Shown: one piece after another, positions 59,372-64,000 of the stretch
Numbering within the stretch: position 1 is the stretch's first letter
Layout: every line of letters starts with the position of its first letter
Source: Aquimarina sp. U1-2
GTDB lineage: Bacteria > Bacteroidota > Bacteroidia > Flavobacteriales > Flavobacteriaceae
NCBI RefSeq assembly: GCF_017897595.1
Contig: NZ_JAGKIK010000018.1
Coordinates: forward strand, 1 to 64,000
Length of the DNA stretch: 64,000 bases
Reading direction: 5' to 3'
The notes under the pieces: model-generated
What the model was told of the DNA's origin: nothing
The model's input: the letters and a program-made list of their open reading frames with translations, nothing else
Databases searched by the model: none
Made by a program: the position numbers and the translations under genes

Positions 59372-59402
59372 CCCCAAAGACTCTGTCTTTGGGGTATTTT
59401 TT
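59372..59402 (+). terminator. Terminator after icd
   Basis: CCCCAAAGAC (59372-59381) pairs perfectly with GTCTTTGGGG (59385-59394) around TCT, then TATTTTTT. Very clear. The rest of 59293-59710 includes a MITE-like element. Confidence 0.92.
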
Positions 59403-59600
59403 GTGCACCAAAATTGAATTCTTTACTAATAACGCATTTCAGCATTAGAAGTTTTTTAATAATTTAATAACACCAGCCTATTGTAATAGTCGTTACTTTT
59501 GGTCGTCATTATAATTGGATAAAATTAAAATGGACAATGGGCGTTATGTAGTAATAGAAATGATGAGAGAAAAAACATTCGTTTTAGCTTACATCCAAAT

Positions 59601-59661
59601 GAACTCATCTTTACTTTTTCTTTTTGTCTGAAAATATGATGAAATTAAATGCAATGAGTTC
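59601..59661. mobile_element. Short, decayed MITE-like element flanked by AAT
   Basis: GAACTCATCTTTACTTTTTC on the left and GCAATGAGTTC on the right, flanked by AAT on both sides (59598-59600; 59662-59664). The ends match 39421-39581 and 54651-54699; the right arm has decayed and the core is missing. Confidence 0.55.
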
Positions 59662-59710
59662 AATATCTAGTACAACCTAAAAGTATTTTTATAAACTAAA
59701 TTTTTTTCTT

Positions 59711-62095
59711 TTGACAAAGTACACCCTCATTAGCTTCTTCATCTCATGTTTATTACAAATTTCACTCTCGGCACAAGAAAAATATACACTAAGCGGAACG
59801 ATTTCAGAAAAATCCAGTAATGAAACCCTAATAGGTGTGACTATTCTTTTTCCAGAAATTGGAAAAGGAGTAGTGACCAACGAATACGGTTTTTATTCTA
59901 TAACCTTACCCCAAGGATCCTACAAACTCCAGGTAAGCTATTTAGGGTTTAATGATATTATACAAAATGTCGATTTAAACGGAGATAAAAAAATCAATTT
60001 TCAGTTGATCGAAGCTTCAGAAATGCTCGATGAAGTAATTATTACCGAGAAAGTAGAACAGATAAATATCAAAACACCACAGATGAGTCTTAACAAACTC
60101 TCTGCAGGAACTATCAAGCAAATTCCGGTAGTTTTAGGTGAAGCCGACGTTATTAAATCCATTGTTCTGTTACCCGGTGTTACAAGTGGTGGCGAAGGGG
60201 CATCAGGTTTTAATGTTCGTGGCGGTGCTGCAGACCAAAATTTAATTTTATTAGATGAAGCTACCATCTTTAACTCCTCCCATTTGTTTGGGTTCTTCTC
60301 TGTTTTTAACCCAGATGCCATTAAAGATATTAAATTATACAAAGGTGGGATCCCTGCTCGATATGGTGGTAGAGTATCTTCAGTGTTAGATATTTATCAA
60401 AAAGAAGGAAATAGTAAAAAATTTAAAATGACCGGTGGTTTGGGAGCGGTTGCCAGTAGACTCCTTGCCGAAGGGCCCATAAAAAAAGATAGGGGGGCAT
60501 TTCTTGTAGGGGGTAGAGCCTCGTATGCACATTTGTTTCTTCCGTTAGTAGATGAAGGAAACGACAATGTGGCTTATTTTTACGATTTAAATACAAAGCT
60601 CAATTATAAATTAAATGAAAATAATAGCTTGTTTATTTCTGGATATTTTGGACGTGATGTTTTTAGTGTTGCAGATAGTTTTGTAAACACTTACGGTAAT
60701 TCGGTAGTTAATTTAAGATGGAACCATCTGTTTTCTGATCGGTTGTTTTCTAATCTTTCGTTGATCTATTCTGACTATTATTACGGATTAGAACTCGATT
60801 TTGTTGGTTTTGAATGGGACTCTGGAATTAGAAACTTTAATATTAAGTATGATTTGAAGCATTATATAAGTGACAATTTTCAGCTCAATTATGGGATCAA
60901 CAATATCTACTTCAAGTTCAATCCCGGTGAAATACGACCTAATAGTGATGACTCTGGTATCACCCGAGAAAAACTTACCGATAAATATGCCAATGAGTTT
61001 GGGGCATATGTAGAAGCAGAACATAAAATATCGAATAATTTAACGGTACAATATGGCCTAAGACTAAGTAATTTTATAAGATTAGGTCAAGACGAATTAA
61101 ATGTATACGAAGATGATAATCCTTTACTGTTTAATGAAGAACTCCAGATCTATGAGTCTGCCGAACCGATAGCTACTGAAACTTTTGATAGAAGCGACCA
61201 GATAGAGACATTTACCAATATCGAACCAAGAATTGCCCTTGCCTATGCTTTTAATGATAATACCTCTATAAAGGCAAGTTACAATAGAATGGCACAATAC
61301 CTGCATCTTTTATCAAACACTAACTCTCCTACCCCACTAGATGTATGGGCCCCAAGTGGTAAGTACATAAAACCTCAATTGCTTAATCAATATGCGTTAG
61401 GGTATTTCAAAAGTATTAAAGACGGAGCATATTCATTAGAAACCGAAATTTTTTATAAGGATATTGAAAATCGCATCGATTATATAGACGGCGCAGATTT
61501 GATTGCTAATAATGCGATAGAGCAAGATATTCTTAATGGAGAGGCTCGAGCATATGGTTTAGAGTTGCTATTTCGAAAAAACGAAGGAAAATTTAAAGGT
61601 TGGTTGGCCTATACCTTGTCTAGATCAGAGCAACGTACACCCGGCCGTACTGCACAAGAACCAGGAATTAATAATAACGAATGGTACAATACTCCTTTTG
61701 ATAAAACACACGACATATCTTTTAACGGCTCTTATGAGCTCAATAAAAAATGGAGATTTGGTGCTAATTTTGTGTTTCAAACCGGGCAACCCACAAACTA
61801 TCCCTCAGGACAGTTCGAATACCAAGGACTTGTAGTACCTGTTTTTGATGGATCGAGAAATAGTGAACGTCTACCTGCATACCATAGAATTGACCTTTCA
61901 GCAACCTTAACGCCACAAAAGAATAAAACTCGAAAATGGCAAGGTGAATGGGTCTTCAGTATTTATAATTTGTACAATCGTAGAAATGCGGCTTCAATTA
62001 ACTTCACCAGAAACGAAGAAACGTTTAGAAATGAAGCGATAAGAACTTCTATATTTGGAGTAATTCCTGCAGTAACCTACAACTTTAAATTTTAG
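59711..62095 (+). CDS. TonB-dependent outer-membrane receptor
   Basis: 794 residues from a TTG start giving signal peptide TKYTLISFFISCLLQISLSAQ. A CarboxypepD-type regulatory domain (about 22-100; GVTILFPEIGKGVVTNEYGF), the plug with GEGASGFNVRGGAADQNLIL and VSSVLDIYQKEG, then a 22-strand barrel ending in an aromatic residue (AVTYNFKF). Ligand unknown. Only 3 bases separate it from a DUF4249 lipoprotein, which suggests that they work together at the outer membrane. Confidence 0.93.
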   Translation: MTKYTLISFFISCLLQISLSAQEKYTLSGTISEKSSNETLIGVTILFPEIGKGVVTNEYGFYSITLPQGSYKLQVSYLGFNDIIQNVDLNGDKKINFQLIEASEMLDEVIITEKVEQINIKTPQMSLNKLSAGTIKQIPVVLGEADVIKSIVLLPGVTSGGEGASGFNVRGGAADQNLILLDEATIFNSSHLFGFFSVFNPDAIKDIKLYKGGIPARYGGRVSSVLDIYQKEGNSKKFKMTGGLGAVASRLLAEGPIKKDRGAFLVGGRASYAHLFLPLVDEGNDNVAYFYDLNTKLNYKLNENNSLFISGYFGRDVFSVADSFVNTYGNSVVNLRWNHLFSDRLFSNLSLIYSDYYYGLELDFVGFEWDSGIRNFNIKYDLKHYISDNFQLNYGINNIYFKFNPGEIRPNSDDSGITREKLTDKYANEFGAYVEAEHKISNNLTVQYGLRLSNFIRLGQDELNVYEDDNPLLFNEELQIYESAEPIATETFDRSDQIETFTNIEPRIALAYAFNDNTSIKASYNRMAQYLHLLSNTNSPTPLDVWAPSGKYIKPQLLNQYALGYFKSIKDGAYSLETEIFYKDIENRIDYIDGADLIANNAIEQDILNGEARAYGLELLFRKNEGKFKGWLAYTLSRSEQRTPGRTAQEPGINNNEWYNTPFDKTHDISFNGSYELNKKWRFGANFVFQTGQPTNYPSGQFEYQGLVVPVFDGSRNSERLPAYHRIDLSATLTPQKNKTRKWQGEWVFSIYNLYNRRNAASINFTRNEETFRNEAIRTSIFGVIPAVTYNFKF

Positions 62096-62098
62096 ACG

Positions 62099-62920
62099 AT
62101 GAATATAAGACTTTATATACTATTGCTTACTATCTTTTGCATAAGTTGCGAGGATGTTATCGAAGTAGATGTACCCACAGGAGCACCTCGATTGGTGATC
62201 GATGCTTCTTTTGAATATTATCAAAATGAAAATCCGGTAAACGTAGAAGGCGGAATACGATTAACATTATCTGCCCCGTTTTTCGATGATCAGATTCCTA
62301 CTGTAAGCGATGCCACCGTATTTATAACCAATACTACAGACAATTCTGTTATTAACTTTTCAGAATCAGGCACACCAGGTTTTTTTACACCTGATTCGGG
62401 AGAGTTCATTCCCGAGTTCAATACCGATTATCAGCTAACGGTTATTTACGACAGTGAAACCTACATTGGTACAACACAACTTATACCCTCGGTACCTATC
62501 GATAATGTAATTCAAGGTGATGGTACCTTGTTTGAGGGTGATGAAACCGAGATTATTATTTTCTTTACCGATGATGGAAATCGTGATGATTTTTACCTTT
62601 TTGATTTTGATTTTAACCTCTTTTTCCCAAGTGAAGATCGTTTTTACCAAGGTCAGGCATTTAATTTTTCATATTTTTATGAAGAAATGGTGGCAGGAGA
62701 GGATGTAACCATCAAAATTCTCGGGATAGATAAACGCTATTTTGAATATTCAGACTTACTTATAGAGCAAAGTGAACAGGAAGGAGGGAATCCTTTTCAG
62801 TCGCCTCCTGCCGTATTAAGAGGTAACATGGTGAATACTTCAAACCCGGATAATTATCCTCTGGGCTATTTTAACCTATCGGAAGCAAATCGATTCGAGT
62901 TTCGTATTGAAGAACGATAG
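62099..62920 (+). CDS. DUF4249 lipoprotein
   Basis: 273 residues with lipobox FCISC (Cys17) followed by EDVIEVDVPTGAPRLVIDAS, the DUF4249 opening, and Ig-like strands VTVFIT-type (DATVFITNTTDN), FTDDGNRDDFYLFDFDFN and YPLGYFNLSEANRF. DUF4249 proteins sit with TonB receptors in Bacteroidota and are probably surface or inner-leaflet partners. No binding motif is evident. Confidence 0.88.
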   Translation: MNIRLYILLLTIFCISCEDVIEVDVPTGAPRLVIDASFEYYQNENPVNVEGGIRLTLSAPFFDDQIPTVSDATVFITNTTDNSVINFSESGTPGFFTPDSGEFIPEFNTDYQLTVIYDSETYIGTTQLIPSVPIDNVIQGDGTLFEGDETEIIIFFTDDGNRDDFYLFDFDFNLFFPSEDRFYQGQAFNFSYFYEEMVAGEDVTIKILGIDKRYFEYSDLLIEQSEQEGGNPFQSPPAVLRGNMVNTSNPDNYPLGYFNLSEANRFEFRIEER

Positions 62921-62962
62921 TATTTCAAACTGAAAGTCATCATAACTTCCACTTAAAATAAG

Positions 62963-62970
62963 TATTTTTG
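62963..62970 (+). promoter_or_regulatory. Candidate -7 box TATTTTTG before murQ
   Basis: TAnnTTTG match only 4 bases before the ATG at 62975, so the transcript would be nearly leaderless or use another start. Weak. Confidence 0.3.
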
Positions 62971-62974
62971 AAGT

Positions 62975-63790
62975 ATGAAGTTTACTAAAACTACCGAACA
63001 GGCTTCAAAATTTGATCATTTAGATCAAATGACAGTCAATGAGTTGCTTATTCATATAAATAATGAAGACAAAACTGTTCCTTTGGCTGTCGAAAAATCA
63101 GTTCCGCAAATTGAAGCGTTAACCACCAAAATTGTACAAAAACTAAAAAACGGAGGTAGGCTTTTTTATATAGGAGCAGGAACAAGTGGTCGACTAGGTA
63201 TTGTGGATGCCAGCGAATGCCCACCTACCTTTGGAGTTTCCCATGATTTGGTTGTAGGTATTATAGCTGGTGGTGATACCGCTATTCGAAAAGCAGTAGA
63301 ATTTGCTGAAGATAGTACAACGCAAGGATGGAAAGATTTGAGCCATCATCAGATAACTGAAAATGATATCGTTGTTGGCATCGCAGCATCAGGGACCACA
63401 CCTTATGTTATTGGTGCTCTTAAAACGTGTAACCAAAATAATATTAGTACCGGTTGTATTACTTGTAATGAAGGAAGTCCATTAGCAAAAACAGCTCAAT
63501 TTCCTGTAGTGGTAAACGTTGGCCCCGAATTTGTAACAGGTAGTTCTCGTATGAAGGCAGGAACAGCTCAAAAATTAGTATTGAATATGCTATCTACAGC
63601 GACTATGATTCAATTAGGTAGGGTAAAAGGCAATAAAATGGTCGACATGCAACTTAGCAACAACAAATTGGTTGATCGCGGGATTAGAATGTTGATGGAA
63701 GAATTAACTATTAGTAAAGAAAAAGCAACTATGCTTCTAGAAGAGTATGGTAGCGTTCGTAATGCAATAGATCATTATGGAACCCAATAG
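62975..63790 (+). CDS. murQ: N-acetylmuramic acid 6-phosphate etherase
   Basis: 271 residues, within the family range. Two SIS-domain motifs: FYIGAGTSGRLGIVDASECP (catalytic Glu region), GIIAGGDTAIRKAVEFAED, VGIAASGTTPYVIGAL and PEFVTGSSRMKAGTAQKLVLN. It splits MurNAc-6P to GlcNAc-6P and lactate in wall recycling. No MurNAc kinase or transporter is adjacent. Its 3' end overlaps the next gene by 14 bases. Confidence 0.96.
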   Translation: MKFTKTTEQASKFDHLDQMTVNELLIHINNEDKTVPLAVEKSVPQIEALTTKIVQKLKNGGRLFYIGAGTSGRLGIVDASECPPTFGVSHDLVVGIIAGGDTAIRKAVEFAEDSTTQGWKDLSHHQITENDIVVGIAASGTTPYVIGALKTCNQNNISTGCITCNEGSPLAKTAQFPVVVNVGPEFVTGSSRMKAGTAQKLVLNMLSTATMIQLGRVKGNKMVDMQLSNNKLVDRGIRMLMEELTISKEKATMLLEEYGSVRNAIDHYGTQ

Positions 63791-64000
63791 AACCAATAAA
63801 GAACTATTAGGTAAAGGTATTCAACGAATGGCTATTGCCCTTATTTTCATGTTTATAGGCCCTGTAATTATACACTCTGCATTTAAAAACCAGGAGCACC
63901 CCCTGTACATTCCTATCCTAATAGTCGGTTTATCGGGTGCGGCATTTGCTATCTTCATGGCATTTAAAGGTATACGTACAATTATGGATGCGCTGTTTGG
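63777..64000 (+). CDS. DUF6095 family small membrane protein (cut by window end)
   Basis: ATG at 63777; 74 complete codons before the window ends, no stop yet. NKELLGKGIQRMAIALIFMF and HPLYIPILIVGLSGAAFAIF give two membrane helices, and FKGIRTIMDALFG is the typical C-terminal end, so probably only a residue or two is missing. DUF6095 regularly follows murQ in Flavobacteriaceae; function unknown. Confidence 0.8.
   Translation, partial: MEPNRTNKELLGKGIQRMAIALIFMFIGPVIIHSAFKNQEHPLYIPILIVGLSGAAFAIFMAFKGIRTIMDALF

Overview
The window is about 64 kb of AT-rich chromosomal DNA from a marine-type member of the Flavobacteriaceae (Bacteroidota). I place it near Aquimarina and its relatives, but the genus is a guess. 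The grounds are: type IX secretion components (SprB-repeat protein with a type B sorting domain, PorP/SprF, OmpA/PD40 protein), a SusC-like TonB receptor with a DUF4249 partner, flavobacterial small families (DUF4835, DUF6095, DUF6503, DUF6913), an RprX/RprY-like two-component pair, a monomeric NADP isocitrate dehydrogenase, and promoters of the Bacteroidota TTTG/TAnnTTTG kind. No rRNA, tRNA, CRISPR array, transposase, prophage or restriction system was seen. Nearly all genes are core housekeeping genes in orders common in this family.

Layout. 1-5 kb: a small secreted protein, a 41-residue membrane peptide, a histidine phosphatase, a DUF6503-like protein, smpB and pcm. 5-12.3 kb (+): oxidoreductase, hydroxybutyryl-CoA dehydrogenase, DUF1015, YggS, exonuclease/GIY-YIG fusion, Kv channel with zinc ribbon, miaA, closed by a terminator. 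12.3-18.5 kb (-): response regulator and kinase, coaE, YbbR-like protein, glycosyltransferase, fabI. 19.1-25.1 kb (+): a three-gene type IX/adhesin operon. 25.1-30.8 kb (-): CAP lipoprotein, recN, DUF4835, coaBC, rpoZ, bamD. 31.2-39.3 kb (-): Kir-type channel, dapA, DUF6913, two YhhN-like membrane proteins, ligA, prmC, GNAT. 39.9-46.4 kb (+): ribD, HAD phosphatase, DMT transporter, yigZ, (thioesterase on -), dnaA, LMW tyrosine phosphatase, RsmI-like methylase. 46.5-49.9 kb (-): lysozyme-fold protein, mltG, GNAT, dapF. 50-64 kb (+): HtrA protease, long GAPDH, a membrane coiled-coil protein, trmD, rplS, monomeric icd, TonB receptor plus DUF4249, murQ, DUF6095 (cut by the window end).

The most unusual content lies between the genes. 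Several intergenic segments are palindromic, MITE-like elements. Six of them have inverted ends beginning GAACT or a close variant and are each flanked by a matching 3-bp direct repeat (TTT, GTA, ACT, AAT, ATT, AAT). The longer ones, and relatives with decayed ends, carry a common 17-18 bp core, GCATAGC-NNN-GCTACGG or close to it. The stem arms next to the core differ between copies but stay complementary. At least three further repeat families occupy other gaps: a hairpin that ends exactly at two start codons; a GGCGGTGCCAATA-type repeat, usually just after stop codons; and CCTGAA/TTCAGG REP-like hairpins. No transposase that could move them is in the window.

Functional links: coaBC and coaE both serve coenzyme A synthesis. 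dapA and dapF feed lysine and peptidoglycan, together with mltG, murQ and the lysozyme-fold protein for wall turnover. smpB, prmC, trmD, rplS, miaA and the RsmI-like enzyme serve translation. recN, ligA, dnaA and the exonuclease/GIY-YIG protein serve DNA maintenance.
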